Below are positions 49,763 through 60,487 of a stretch of DNA of 64,000 bases, in pieces (position 1 is the stretch's first letter; every line of letters begins with the position of its first letter). Below the pieces are notes generated by a model that saw only the letters and a program-made list of their open reading frames with translations, was not told the DNA's origin and did not search any database. Made by a program: the position numbers and the translations under genes. Origin of the DNA: Clitopilus passeckerianus (taxonomy: Eukaryota; Basidiomycota; Agaricomycetes; Agaricales; Entolomataceae); NCBI GenBank assembly GCA_944990035.1, contig CALYLX010000066.1, positions 620,001 to 684,000 of the forward strand, read 5' to 3'.

Positions 49763-51075
49763 ATGCATTGTTCCAAAGCCTGGCAAACCGCACTATCCAA
49801 CTCCCAAGATGTTCCGCCCCATTGTGTTGCTCAACACGCTGGGGAAACTCTTTGAGAAGATGCTTGCAAACAGGATGCAGTTTGAAGCGCAGAAATTCAG
49901 CGTGTTCCACCCCAATCAGTTTGGAGGTGTGCGCCAACACTCTACTGAGGATGCGGGTGTTTATCTCACTCACATCGTCAAAGCCGGTTGGGCTAGACTC
50001 TAGGGTTGAAGACAAGCGTGGTCGCATTTGACCTTGCTCAGTTCTTCCCCTCTCTCAACCATGACATGCTGCTACGCATATTGCGCAGACTGGGCTTTGC
50101 GCCAGAAGTCTGCAACTTCTTTGCGTCGTACCTCGTGGGGAGACACACATCCTACAGCTGGAACGGCGAAGAGTCCAGCAAGTACTCTGCAGATGTTGGC
50201 GTTGGTCAGGGATCTGCTTTATCCCCTCTTCTCTCTGCGCTCTATTTGGTGCCAGTGATGAGACTCTTTGAGCGTAGGATTCCGCATGCTGCTACTACAC
50301 TCATGTCGTATGTGGACGATGGTTCGCTCATCGTCCAGTCGGCATCCTTTGGGGAGAACATCACCCTACTCCAACAAGCATACGCCGTTATCACGGAGCT
50401 TGTTACTGCGCTTGGCCTTGTCTTGGAACATGATAAGACAGAGGTCTTCCACTTCTCTCGCAAGCACAGCGATGTCAATCCTGCCATCGACTTGGGCTTT
50501 GCTCCACACACTGGCAACTCGCCACTCCAGCCCAAGAGCGTTTGGCGTTACTTGGGCTTCTACTTTGACCGGTCGCTATCCTTCAGTCACCATGTCAAGT
50601 ATTACTCTACCAAGGCTCTGACCACTGTCAAGGCAATGATCATGCTTGGTAACTCATCAAGGGGTATCACCCCTATGCAGAAGCGGCTGCTCTACCGTGC
50701 ATGCGTCCTTCCGGTCGCTACGTATGGTGTGGGCCTCTGGTTCTACAAAGATGCTAGGTGCAAGACTGCTATGTCGCACTTGCGCGCCATGCAACACAAG
50801 GCTGCCAGGTGGATAACTGGCGCCTTTCGCACATCGCCAGGTGGGGGGACCGAGTCTATTGCTGGCCTCCCTCCCATTCATCTGCACATCAGGAAACTGG
50901 TCGAACGCGGCCAGGCGCGCATTGGCACCCTGATTGGCAACCACCCTACGCTGTCGCTCATTAGTGACAAGCACCAGCTGTACAAAGGAACAATGCGTCT
51001 TCCTTCGTCTCTCTCCAACTTGTCGCAACGTGTGCGCGGCAACTTGCTCTCTACAATCGTGGATTCTGACGCACA
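49763..51075 (+). pseudogene. LINE Y copy 3 ORF2: reverse transcriptase part
   Basis: The first frame (to TAG 50001-50003) reads CIVPKPGKPHYPTPKMFRPI, HPNQFGGVRQHSTEDA and HIVKAGWARL. The second frame (from 50006) reads KTSVVAFDLAQFFPSLNHDM, SYVDDGSLIVQSASFG, MQHKAARWITGAFRTSPGGG and LPSSLSNLSQRVRGNLLSTI. The stop and -1 shift between them is identical to that in copy 1. The reading is cut at VDSDAHV by the copia 5' LTR (51076) and resumes at 57823. Confidence 0.88.
51071..51075 (+). repeat. copia target-site duplication, left
   Basis: GCACA precedes the 5' LTR and is repeated at 57823-57827 after the 3' LTR. LINE Y ORF2 is restored if the element and one copy are removed. Confidence 0.95.
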
Positions 51076-51447
51076 TGTTGAATTGACGCGTACCACTCAC
51101 GTGACTAATCACGTGACATCACATGATTAGTATTGCGCCATATTGCACCATTATGATGTCTTCTTACGAATACGCCTCATGGCAACTCACGTGACACTTC
51201 ATGACTACATATGACTCATTCCGTGTCACTTCCGTACTATATTTAGCACAGAACATTCTAGATATGCTTACATATACATGGTCTGTGCACGCTCTCTATA
51301 TGTATATAAACCTATGTACTTTACCTCAATACATTGGAGACTTACCCAGTCTTATTACATAGTTCGCTCTCACCTCACAAGCCCACACCTAGCTCAAGGT
51401 AAGGGTCGTCCGCAACTTCCCTCGCTGGAAGGCATGCTTGCTCGACA
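51076..51447 (+). repeat. copia 5' LTR
   Basis: It runs TGTTGAATTG to GCTCGACA. U3 has three TCACGTGA octamers (51097, 51109, 51187). A TATATAAA box lies at 51303-51310. It appears identical to the 3' LTR. Confidence 0.95.
51097..51194 (+). promoter_or_regulatory. Three TCACGTGA octamers in copia U3
   Basis: Perfect palindromes lie at 51097-51104, 51109-51116 and 51187-51194, repeated in the 3' LTR. CACGTG is the core E-box of fungal bHLH factors (Cbf1, SREBP-type). It is a likely enhancer, inferred from the motif only. Confidence 0.45.
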
Positions 51448-51459
51448 GGTTATGGGCCC
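51448..51459 (+). other. copia primer-binding site, half-tRNA(iMet) type
   Basis: GGTTATGGGCCC abuts the LTR end. It is complementary to the anticodon stem-loop of eukaryotic initiator tRNA-Met (GGGCCCAUAACC), as in Drosophila copia, where a cleaved 5' half of the tRNA primes. The same 12-mer occurs in copia-2. Confidence 0.75.
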
Positions 51460-51684
51460 TGATCGCTGTCTGTAGCTATCCTCACGGATGTGCTCGACAT
51501 TGCGGATCGGTTCTAGACCTCTGAGCTCGTCGTTTAGATCAACCTCAAGGGTTGGATCTACGACAACTCAGGAAGTATCTCAATACCATCTGGTATAGAG
51601 GTTCATAGCTCGTTGAGCGCAGCAGTGTCGTCACTGTTACATGTGTCTCAACTGATGCTGACTTCTTTTGTTTGATCTAGATCA

Positions 51685-54600
51685 ATGTCTTCATCAAACA
51701 TGACGTCACTCGTCCCTACCTTTGATGGTAGTAACTGGATCATCTTCCAAACGAAGATGAAAGCCTACTTGCAGTCCCAAGGGCTCTGGCAAATCGTTGG
51801 CGGTCACTATCCGCTTCCCACGCCTGCCAACCCTCAGGCACCTACTGCAGACGAACTCAAAGAAATTCGGTCTTGGCATGATAAGAATGATCAGGCCCAG
51901 GGTATCATGACACTTCGCATGAGTAATGCAATGTCCCAAGCCAACATTGGTGCCGACTCGGCTGCCACTTGGGACAATCTTGTCACGAACTACGACAGCC
52001 CTGGACCTTCCATCATCTTTGCTGATTTCAAGAAAGCCATCACTTTTAAGCTTTCTGGGAACGCTAATCCCACTTCTGAAATCGCTGCCTTAAACCTTAT
52101 CTTTGAACGCCTCGCTGCAAATGGTTCTTCTCTGCCCGAATTCGTCAAAGCAATGATTCTGATTGCTGCAATCCCCCAGAAATGGGATAGCGTTGCAGCC
52201 CTTTCACTCTCCGGTCCTAATACGACCGTCGCAGACTTAAGCTTCCCCAACATCAGATCATCCATCATTGCCGAATTTGAACGCCGCTCCGGTAACCACG
52301 TTGTTGCCAACAAGATCTCTGCTGTCAAACGCAAAGGTGCTGACCCTAAGCACAAAAAGGGTCAAAACCAGCAGCAATCACAGCCGCAAGGCGGATCTTC
52401 GAACTCTGGTCCTTCCCAAAAGAAGACCAAGAATAATCGGCGCCCGCAGAAGAAGAAGCAAGAAGGCCACGCCCATCAGGCTGAGGCAGCCACCGTTTTT
52501 GCCTCTATGGCAATGGTGGCTCCACCGGTTACTCCATCTCCACCTCCTGCCCCCACGACCGCTAAGGTCGCACTTATCAACCGTCTTGGAGTCACGCTCT
52601 CTGAGCGCATCTCCACCCCTGCATCGTGGACTGGCCCAGGCCAATCTGGCGATCAACAGGATCCACGCTACATGCAAGCCAAGGCTTTCTTGGAACGCAT
52701 GTCCATGCCTGTTGAGCCCCACTACCTTCGCCCCTTAATGGCGATGTTCCACAAGGAGCAATCATTCTCTGATCGAAAACTCCTTCGTGCCTGCGGTATC
52801 CACGACTACAACATTGATGTAGGTGCTCTCCCAGGGAAATGGGACAGCAGACCCATCATTGACGGTGTCCAAAAGGACTATGCTGCGACTCTTAAGGCTG
52901 GATGCCCATGGCCGCATCTGCTTGAATGTGATAATAACACGTGCGATCATCCTGATCATGCCAAGCGAATTGCGGAGCTGACTTGCCAACTTAGGTGTGG
53001 CTGCTGGACTAATCCAGAGGTCGAAGGACCAGTCAAGCATACATGTGGCAAGACCAATGACCCTCGTACACGTGCCAAGAAGACTGTAGCGCAGTCTTCT
53101 ACTTCGGAGGAAACTCCCACATCATCTGCGCAGATTGAGGAAGTTGTTGATCTTCCCCCTTCTCCCCGCCCTACTAAACGTACACGTTGCGACGACGACG
53201 AAATATCTCTCGGCGGAGAATCGGATCAGGAAGATCAGCGTCAAGACGGTCACATGGAGATGGATTGGGATGCGGAAATGGCCGCCAATGACCAAACCGG
53301 TCCTCTTGACAGGCAAGTACCTTGCACTTTTGATTCAAGATCAAATGCTGATAGAAAGTTCCAGCGAGCTCTTCGGCGACGATTAATTCCACGCACAAAC
53401 TCTACGGACTTTACTATACACGATACATATGCATTCGGGGATACCCCCACTTCTACTATGACATGTATGCCAGCACTAGGATCTGTGACTAACTCGTCAC
53501 AAAAATTTATGAATCATGCAATTAACTGCAACAAGTGTAAGGGAAAGAGACCAGATGACGGATCCGCATCATGGATCATGGATTCCGGTGCTTCGTATCA
53601 TTTTACGAATAATCTCAATGACTTCACCGACTACGAAGAAGGTGACTTTGGAAATGTTATAACTGCAAGCGGTCAAGTTTCCATAAGGGGTCGAGGAACT
53701 GTGTTCATCGATCATTCATTTGTGAGACCCGGAACCGACAAGACTGTTGAAGTGACTACACGTCTATTTCCAGTCTATTACTTCCCTGAGCTCTCCACGC
53801 GATTACTCGCTATGGGAGAATTCTTACAGAAGGAGAAACTCCTTCTTAGGGCTTCATCTTCCACGATGACATTCTATTCTCGAAATAAGCATCGTGCGGA
53901 GATAGTGTGTAAACCACACATTCCTGGTGATAACCTTTATTGGTTAGATACCAAGATCACTTCTGCAAAGAAGATGGTCGCTGCATCATGCGTGTTTGCA
54001 GCCACATACGACTTGTGGCATAAACGCCTCGGACATCCGTCCAAGGAGGTTTTACGCCGTAGTCAGGTACATACGCGGAAAGGTCCGCAGAACATCGAAT
54101 TCCCAAAAGAGAATCCGATTTGCCAAGGATGTGCACAAGAGAAAATGCCTTCAAAGTCTTTCCCGCCATCTGAATCTTGTGCAAAGGAACCCTTCGAGAT
54201 GATTCATTCTGATCTCAAGGAATTCCCTGTGATGTCATATCACAAATACAAATACTTTATCTCCTTCTTGGATGATAACTCCTCCCACGGATGGGTGACG
54301 TTTCTACGTAAAAAATCAGAAGCTGTTAAGGCTATGGAAGACTTCTCTGCCATGGTTAATACCCAATTCGGAGCTAAGATCAAAACTTGGCGTATTGATG
54401 GAGGGGGTGAATTCACCAAGTTTGAGAATGCACTGAGACAACGTGGCATTCAGATTCACAAGAGTGCACCGCACACGCCTCAACAAAATGGCCGTGCAGA
54501 GCGCTTTAACCGCACAATCATGGATAAAGCTATGGCTATGCATCACGATGCGTGCCTGCCTAACATGTGGTGGGAATTTTCTGTGGCACATAGTGCTCAT

Positions 54601-57432
54601 CTATACAACCGAACTCCAATTCGAAGAATCGATTGGAAAACACCCCACGAGGTTATCTATAAAGAGAAACCAGACATTTCTCACCTCCGTGTATTTGGTT
54701 GTGGTGCTTACGTTTACCTCCCTGAGGACAAACGAGCCAACAAACTTGCTCCGAAATCGGAACTCATGTTGTACCTTGGTACAGAACCAGGTATGAAGGC
54801 GCACAAATTCATGCGACTTCACAACAACACAATATTTGTTGGAACGACAGCACTATTTGACGAAACACTATTCCCAAAGTGTCCTGAACACAAGAATCGT
54901 GGCATCACACGTGTAGGTGATAAACCTATGATGCAAGACCCGGAACATTATGTTCCAGATCAACAAATTCCTTCGGAATCCGGTGATGATGATAATGATG
55001 GTTCTACACCACCAAATCATCGTCAAGATGATCATGCTTCTGATCACAACCGGACCCCTTCTCCTTCTCCACCTTCCACTCCGAAACCTAAATCGGACAA
55101 GGGTAAAGGCAAAGCGCCTACTGTGGAAGAGGAATCTGAGGAAGACTTCAATGACTTCTATGCTGATGACCCAACACCAGCAGATCAGAGTTCCGCGTAT
55201 CCTAATGATCAGTCCAATCAAGGACAAGAATCATATCAAATTGATCCATCGAAATTCCGACTTCGTCGAGTTGACGTGGAAAATTGGCGGTCACTTCCCG
55301 ATTGCGCTCAATTTGAAAATAATACCGGCCCGCAATTGCCTCGTGGCATACCATTGCGCCGCTATCCCCAAAGGATACGTACCATTACCAGGAAACCTGG
55401 CAATGTATATGGAGAAAATCGTCTTCCCTCCGAAATACAAAGGGACATTCTCATGGACAGATATTGGAAAAAGACCGTAGGAGAGATGCCTGGGCGCGCC
55501 AGACAGATACCACGGCCCGATTATGACCAACGTGAGGCACAATTCCAGCCTACCGACACGATGGAAGGGATCATAACCTCCAATACTAGCGAACAGCCAG
55601 AGAATGATGATGATCAACCATCAGGAGACCAGGTTGAGGATCGCATGCAAGGCGTTGTGCCTGAACAACAGTTGCCACGTCCGCCTAAACGGCCTCGTGA
55701 AGATACTGATGCTGATCTTGCTTGGGCACAGAAATTGTGCAAGGAAGGGGGTGTGCCATTGATACAATATTTACTCCATCAGGCAGACCTGGCTATGCCA
55801 GCTGATGAGTATACTCCACCGTATCTCCACGCACTTCTATCGGATAGTTCTACACCTAGACTACCCAACATTCGCGAAATGCAATTCCGCGATATTGCTC
55901 GACTGCCAAAAGCGGAGCAAAAGGAATGGCATAATGCATGTCAACAGGAGCTTGAGGCGCTCCGTGAACGTGACGTGTATGAGCTAGTTGATCCACCTAA
56001 AGGCCGAAAGATTGTCAAAAACCGCTGGGTATTTGACATCAAATCTGATGGTCGCAAAAAGGCTAGGCTTGTTGCCAAAGGCTTCTCACAGATTGAGGGC
56101 ATAGATTTCAATGAGATTTTTTCCCCAGTCGTACGCTTTGAAACCGTCCGGACCTTATTTGCGCTAGCCGCATTAGAAGGATGGCACATTCAAGGTGTTG
56201 ATGTGAAAACTGCCTTTCTATATGGAAAACTCGAAGAAGAAATCTATATGGAGCAACCAGAAGGATTTAAATCCAAAAGCCACCCAAATATGGTCTATCG
56301 ACTTAAACGGGCACTATATGGCCTTAAACAAGCTAGTCTCTCTTGGTGGAAAGAGATGACGAAATCCATGGAAGCATTGGGTTTCAAACGAACAACATCC
56401 GACGCAGGTGTCTTTGTACACCATACTAAAGATGGCAAAACTGTTGTCGCTGTCGTGTATGTCGACGATGCAATGTTTATGGGGTCTGATCGGAACCTTG
56501 TCTTGAAGATGAAATCCGCATTCATGAAGAAATGGGAATGCCGAGACCTTGGTGACGCTAAGGAATTCCTACGCATGCGCATTACTCGGAACAAGAACAC
56601 GATCAAACTTGATCAAGTTCCTTATCTCCAAAAAGTATTGCAACGCTATGGAATGACTAATGCTAAAACCACTTATACTCCACTGCCATCTGGCTGGAAA
56701 CCTAAAACCAATACCGAGGCTCCCAATCCCAAGATCAAATCAGAGTTTCAATCCGTGATCGGATCTCTGTTATATCTCATGCTAGGCACACGGCCCGATA
56801 TTGCTTTTGCGGTAATCAAACTATCGCAGTTCTCTGCAAACCCAAGCAAAGAGCATCTCGAAAAGGCCAAACATGTGCTAAGGTACTTAGCTACCTTCCC
56901 CAACTACTCACTTGTCTACGACGGAGATAGTAATGGTGGATTGCATGCATATACAGATTCTGATTGGGCATCAGACGAAATCACACGTCGCTCAACCTCC
57001 GGATATATTATGAAACTTGCCAATGGCTTAATCTGTTGGACGTCAAAAGCGCAGAAGACAATTGCGCTATCATCGACAGAAGCTGAGTACATGGCTTTGT
57101 CAGATACTTGTCGACAAGTCACTTGGCTTCGGTCACTTCTTTCCGAAATAGGTCTACCTGAAACTGAACCAACTATGGTTATCGGTGATAATCAGGGATC
57201 GATCTTTATCGGATCAAATCCTGTCCAGGAACGCCGGACTAAACACATTGATATTCGCTATCACTACGCCCGCGAATGTGTTGAAAACGGTGTCATAGAG
57301 TTATACTTTGTACCTGGAAGCGAGAACACTGCTGACATGCTGACCAAGAATTTGGAACGTGTCAAATTTATGCAGTTCAGATCGCAACTTGGACTTGAGT
57401 TTTACTCGTCTAAGGACAAAGACACACAATAG
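51685..57432 (+). CDS. copia Gag-Pol polyprotein (1915 aa)
   Basis: A single intact ORF. Gag starts MSSSNMTSLVPTFDGSNWII. A basic, Gln-rich region and a Cys-rich segment (near residue 420) follow. Protease: WIMDSGASYHF at about 630-640. GAG_pre-integrase: YDLWHKRLGHPSKEVLRR to ICQGCAQEKM, about 770-830. Integrase: HSDLKEF (about 842), WRIDGGGEF (about 905), PQQNGRAERFN (about 935). Reverse transcriptase: WVFDIKSDGRKKARLVAKGF to YVDDAMF (about 1592). RNase H: AYTDSDWASDE (about 1754) and SSTEAEYMALSD (about 1797). The protein is longer than most copia polyproteins, mainly from the extended Gag and the acidic linker after integrase. Confidence 0.95.
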   Translation: MSSSNMTSLVPTFDGSNWIIFQTKMKAYLQSQGLWQIVGGHYPLPTPANPQAPTADELKEIRSWHDKNDQAQGIMTLRMSNAMSQANIGADSAATWDNLVTNYDSPGPSIIFADFKKAITFKLSGNANPTSEIAALNLIFERLAANGSSLPEFVKAMILIAAIPQKWDSVAALSLSGPNTTVADLSFPNIRSSIIAEFERRSGNHVVANKISAVKRKGADPKHKKGQNQQQSQPQGGSSNSGPSQKKTKNNRRPQKKKQEGHAHQAEAATVFASMAMVAPPVTPSPPPAPTTAKVALINRLGVTLSERISTPASWTGPGQSGDQQDPRYMQAKAFLERMSMPVEPHYLRPLMAMFHKEQSFSDRKLLRACGIHDYNIDVGALPGKWDSRPIIDGVQKDYAATLKAGCPWPHLLECDNNTCDHPDHAKRIAELTCQLRCGCWTNPEVEGPVKHTCGKTNDPRTRAKKTVAQSSTSEETPTSSAQIEEVVDLPPSPRPTKRTRCDDDEISLGGESDQEDQRQDGHMEMDWDAEMAANDQTGPLDRQVPCTFDSRSNADRKFQRALRRRLIPRTNSTDFTIHDTYAFGDTPTSTMTCMPALGSVTNSSQKFMNHAINCNKCKGKRPDDGSASWIMDSGASYHFTNNLNDFTDYEEGDFGNVITASGQVSIRGRGTVFIDHSFVRPGTDKTVEVTTRLFPVYYFPELSTRLLAMGEFLQKEKLLLRASSSTMTFYSRNKHRAEIVCKPHIPGDNLYWLDTKITSAKKMVAASCVFAATYDLWHKRLGHPSKEVLRRSQVHTRKGPQNIEFPKENPICQGCAQEKMPSKSFPPSESCAKEPFEMIHSDLKEFPVMSYHKYKYFISFLDDNSSHGWVTFLRKKSEAVKAMEDFSAMVNTQFGAKIKTWRIDGGGEFTKFENALRQRGIQIHKSAPHTPQQNGRAERFNRTIMDKAMAMHHDACLPNMWWEFSVAHSAHLYNRTPIRRIDWKTPHEVIYKEKPDISHLRVFGCGAYVYLPEDKRANKLAPKSELMLYLGTEPGMKAHKFMRLHNNTIFVGTTALFDETLFPKCPEHKNRGITRVGDKPMMQDPEHYVPDQQIPSESGDDDNDGSTPPNHRQDDHASDHNRTPSPSPPSTPKPKSDKGKGKAPTVEEESEEDFNDFYADDPTPADQSSAYPNDQSNQGQESYQIDPSKFRLRRVDVENWRSLPDCAQFENNTGPQLPRGIPLRRYPQRIRTITRKPGNVYGENRLPSEIQRDILMDRYWKKTVGEMPGRARQIPRPDYDQREAQFQPTDTMEGIITSNTSEQPENDDDQPSGDQVEDRMQGVVPEQQLPRPPKRPREDTDADLAWAQKLCKEGGVPLIQYLLHQADLAMPADEYTPPYLHALLSDSSTPRLPNIREMQFRDIARLPKAEQKEWHNACQQELEALRERDVYELVDPPKGRKIVKNRWVFDIKSDGRKKARLVAKGFSQIEGIDFNEIFSPVVRFETVRTLFALAALEGWHIQGVDVKTAFLYGKLEEEIYMEQPEGFKSKSHPNMVYRLKRALYGLKQASLSWWKEMTKSMEALGFKRTTSDAGVFVHHTKDGKTVVAVVYVDDAMFMGSDRNLVLKMKSAFMKKWECRDLGDAKEFLRMRITRNKNTIKLDQVPYLQKVLQRYGMTNAKTTYTPLPSGWKPKTNTEAPNPKIKSEFQSVIGSLLYLMLGTRPDIAFAVIKLSQFSANPSKEHLEKAKHVLRYLATFPNYSLVYDGDSNGGLHAYTDSDWASDEITRRSTSGYIMKLANGLICWTSKAQKTIALSSTEAEYMALSDTCRQVTWLRSLLSEIGLPETEPTMVIGDNQGSIFIGSNPVQERRTKHIDIRYHYARECVENGVIELYFVPGSENTADMLTKNLERVKFMQFRSQLGLEFYSSKDKDTQ

Positions 57433-57439
57433 GTAGTCT

Positions 57440-57450
57440 TTGAGGGGGTG
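57440..57450 (+). other. Polypurine tract of copia element
   Basis: TTGAGGGGGTG directly precedes the 3' LTR. Confidence 0.75.
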
Positions 57451-57822
57451 TGTTGAATTGACGCGTACCACTCACGTGACTAATCACGTGACATCACATG
57501 ATTAGTATTGCGCCATATTGCACCATTATGATGTCTTCTTACGAATACGCCTCATGGCAACTCACGTGACACTTCATGACTACATATGACTCATTCCGTG
57601 TCACTTCCGTACTATATTTAGCACAGAACATTCTAGATATGCTTACATATACATGGTCTGTGCACGCTCTCTATATGTATATAAACCTATGTACTTTACC
57701 TCAATACATTGGAGACTTACCCAGTCTTATTACATAGTTCGCTCTCACCTCACAAGCCCACACCTAGCTCAAGGTAAGGGTCGTCCGCAACTTCCCTCGC
57801 TGGAAGGCATGCTTGCTCGACA
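57451..57822 (+). repeat. copia 3' LTR
   Basis: 372 bp, TGTTGAATTG to GCTCGACA, identical by eye to 51076-51447, followed by the GCACA duplication. Confidence 0.95.
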
Positions 57823-58836
57823 GCACATGCTGTGCGCATCTCTGAGCCTCTCAACCCTGTCCATGGAGAAGCGGTCCCGGGCCTTCGCCTGTTGGATACG
57901 CACTCTGGTAGGGTCACACTTGACACCGTCATTGCAGCATCTAAGGATGCCCTTGATTCTTGTCGCATCCACTTGGATGTGATCCGCGCTGACGCAGATC
58001 TGTCTGACACTACAGTGTTGGTGGCAGCTGATGCGTCTGTTCCCAAAAGCAGGAAGCACCAAGCGGTTGCTGCTTGCTCCCTCCTTCATGGCTCCTTTAG
58101 GCCAGAAGAGTACACTATGGCATCAGGCAGAGTCCTTTCTGATGATGCCGAACTCGCAGCCATTGACTTGTCTATAAGCAAGGCTGTCCTGCGCAACAAC
58201 TGCCTCAAGATAGTTGTGCTCTCAGACTCGACTAAAGCCATCCGTCTGGCTTTGGACCTGTCTCTCCACTCTGGGCAAGGACACTCGCTGTCCATCTGCT
58301 CCAAACTACGTGCTTGGTTCTCGGGCGACGCTGACAGACACGTCTACTTTGTTCATGTCCCCTCAGGACTCAACTGAGACATTCACCACCGCGCTCACTT
58401 GGCGGCCACTGGCTTGCAGGTGGGTGCTGGTAACAAACCCCGGACATCCCTTGGGTATGCTCGAAAACGTGCTGTGGATAGAATGCTGCATGAGTGGACT
58501 TGTCTACTGCAGCAGCCTTCTTACTCTGGCAACAGCTTCTTGCGCCTTACACACAAAGGTGCCTCCCTAAGGCCCACACACATCCAAGGTGGACCTTGGC
58601 TATGTCGCGTTGGTTCTTCCAATGCGCATACCGCGCGCCTTACACGCGCAGTTCTGGGTCATGCACCCATTGGCAAATTCCGCGCACGCTTCAACCTGGG
58701 AGGGGAGACAGTGTGTGCATGCAACTGGCACGTACTAGAGACAAGGGGACACATCCTTCACCAGTGTGCGCACTTCCAACGACGGCCCAGCCAGCGCTTG
58801 CGCCAGGAGCTGTCGTCTTTCTTGTCCTTCCTTGAG
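57823..58836 (+). pseudogene. LINE Y copy 3 ORF2: RNase H to C-terminal zinc finger
   Basis: This continues the RT fragment that ends at 51075: HAVRISEPLNPVHGEAVPGL, DTTVLVAADASVPKSRKHQ, AELAAIDLSISKA (here with the expected Glu), VVLSDSTKAIRLAL. A TGA at 58375-58377 replaces the Trp of NWDIHH. The reading then continues RTSLGYARKRAVDRMLHEW and CACNWHVLETRGHILHQCAHF to LRQELSSFLSFLE. At 58837 it meets LINE X ORF1 in opposite orientation. Confidence 0.88.
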
Positions 58837-60487
58837 GGGAGAGCCACATTATGAGGCCCCCGCAATGAGAGCAGACATCGCCCTTGACAGGGCATTTGTC
58901 TGCAGTATGACCAAAGTGCCAGCAGCGCCGACACTGAGGGACTCCAGGCCTTTTCTCCGCACCGCGAAGTAGGCAGGAACGACCATAGACAAGGACACGT
59001 GTCCCGTCTAGGTCACGGAGGCGAGCACCTCGGCAGGTGTCCCAGACCTCAAAGAAAACAGTGCATGAGTCGGCCGTCTTTGAGTTGCAAACAACTCGCA
59101 GAGGGGCGGCCAACTGTGCACCGTGAAGGGTGTCACCTGCTGTGAATACAGACTCAATGGCAGGGCAAGATAGGGTGACCTTCTCCCCGTCGGTGTCAAC
59201 AGAGAGGTAGGGGGCGTTGATGACTTTGAGGTAGGACCGCGACTGCGGTACCTCACAGGTGAAAGCAGGGGCGCTAGCTGGGAAGGCCTTGACCAGCCAC
59301 TTGGAAACAATCTCAAGGTCGGCAGCGTTGGGGACCTGAGTGGTGTGCATGAAGTAGCCTCCCATGCCGAGGGAGGCAGTCTCAATGCGGAGTTTTGACC
59401 TCTTGGTGAGGCCACGATTGACCGTCGCCACAATAGTCTCAAGAGAGACAGAGGCATTGACAGTTGCGGAGGGGATAGCAATGATCCTCTTGCGAGAAGG
59501 ACCACGTGTGGTGGACTGCACCTTAGCCTGGGTAGGCTTGGGTGCAGGAGAAGGTTGGCCAGAGGCCTTCAAGTGAATGCGAGCAAGTTGCTCAGCATCC
59601 AAATTGGGATAGGCCCTAGCCAGAGCGGTCAGAGCAGTGATGTCACCACCCACTTTAGCGCCAGGGCGCTTCATGGTGGGGGTGGAGGGAGTAGGTGCAG
59701 CAGCGGCGTTAGCCGCTGTTGCGGTTGCGACAACGCGTGCAAAGGTGCCCTTGGGCAAGACCTTCACACGACCACCAGATGGAGCAGCACCTGCCACGTT
59801 GACAGGGCGCCCATAGGGACGAGCCGGGTTCCGGGGAGGGACGGGAGGAGGCGCAGTCTTCCGACCCGGGTTAGGCCGGGAAGATGCGGGAGTGGGAGCG
59901 GGCGGAGCAGGAGCGCCACCCGGGGTAGAGTTGGGGGTTGAGGAGGGTTGAGGGCCAAATTTGAGGAGCGTGCCCCCCAAATTGCCGAACCCCGCCTGAA
60001 TGTTGGGATTGGCGTTAACCGCCGCACGAAGAAGGCCGCTAGCACCAGCCATCCGGACAAGCCGAATAAGCGCAGCGCCAACGTTGGCAGAAGCAGGGAC
60101 CTCTAGAGAGAGGCCCTGCTCACGAATGGATTTAACTTGTGCAGAGACAAGTTGAATGGTTTCCTCCACATGCTTCAAGGCGTCACCCACAGAGGGGGCG
60201 GAGGGAGTAGGAGGCGATGAAACTGAAGGACCAGAGATTGGTTCCTCAGTAGGAAGAGGGGCCTGCTGTTCCACAGATGCCGGGGTGATAGTACCAGCCC
60301 GCTGTCTCTTTTCTGGAGAGCCAGCACGCTCAGTGGGAGGGGAGGAGTCACTGTTCTTCTTGCGCTTGGCCTTAGCAGCGGTGCGAGAAGCAATCAGTGC
60401 TTCGCCTTCAGCAATGCCCAGTGGCGCTCTAATGCGCGAGGGAGCAGTAGTGGAACGAGTGGGAACCTGTTGCCAGGGCGCTCCTTC
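58837..60487 (-). pseudogene. LINE X ORF1 fragment (lacks both ends)
   Basis: It is nearly identical to 36655-38330 of the complete X copy: LPTEEPISGPSVSSPPTPSA, GNLGGTLLKFGPQPSSTPNS, STTRGPSRKRIIAIPSATVN, YFMHTTQVPNAADLEIVSKW, CRRCWHFGHTADKC. It stops within the second cysteine cluster at 58837. At 60487 it is joined to a LINE Y endonuclease fragment on the same strand. There is no 3' UTR or poly(A). Confidence 0.88.

Larger units (their letters stand above)
51076..57822 (+). mobile_element. Ty1/copia retrotransposon, apparently intact and recent
   Basis: The element has 372-bp LTRs (51076-51447, 57451-57822) that I read as identical, a 5-bp target duplication, a primer site, one uninterrupted polyprotein ORF of 1915 codons, and a polypurine tract. 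Nothing in it is visibly broken. It sits inside ORF2 of LINE Y copy 3, so it is among the youngest insertions here. It is the best candidate for a still active element in the window. Confidence 0.95.

Noticed and set aside
58691..60274. 527-codon ORF as a complete LINE X ORF1
   Set aside because: Its end reads through the 58837 junction into antisense LINE Y ORF2, and its start lies inside ORF1; it is a fragment.
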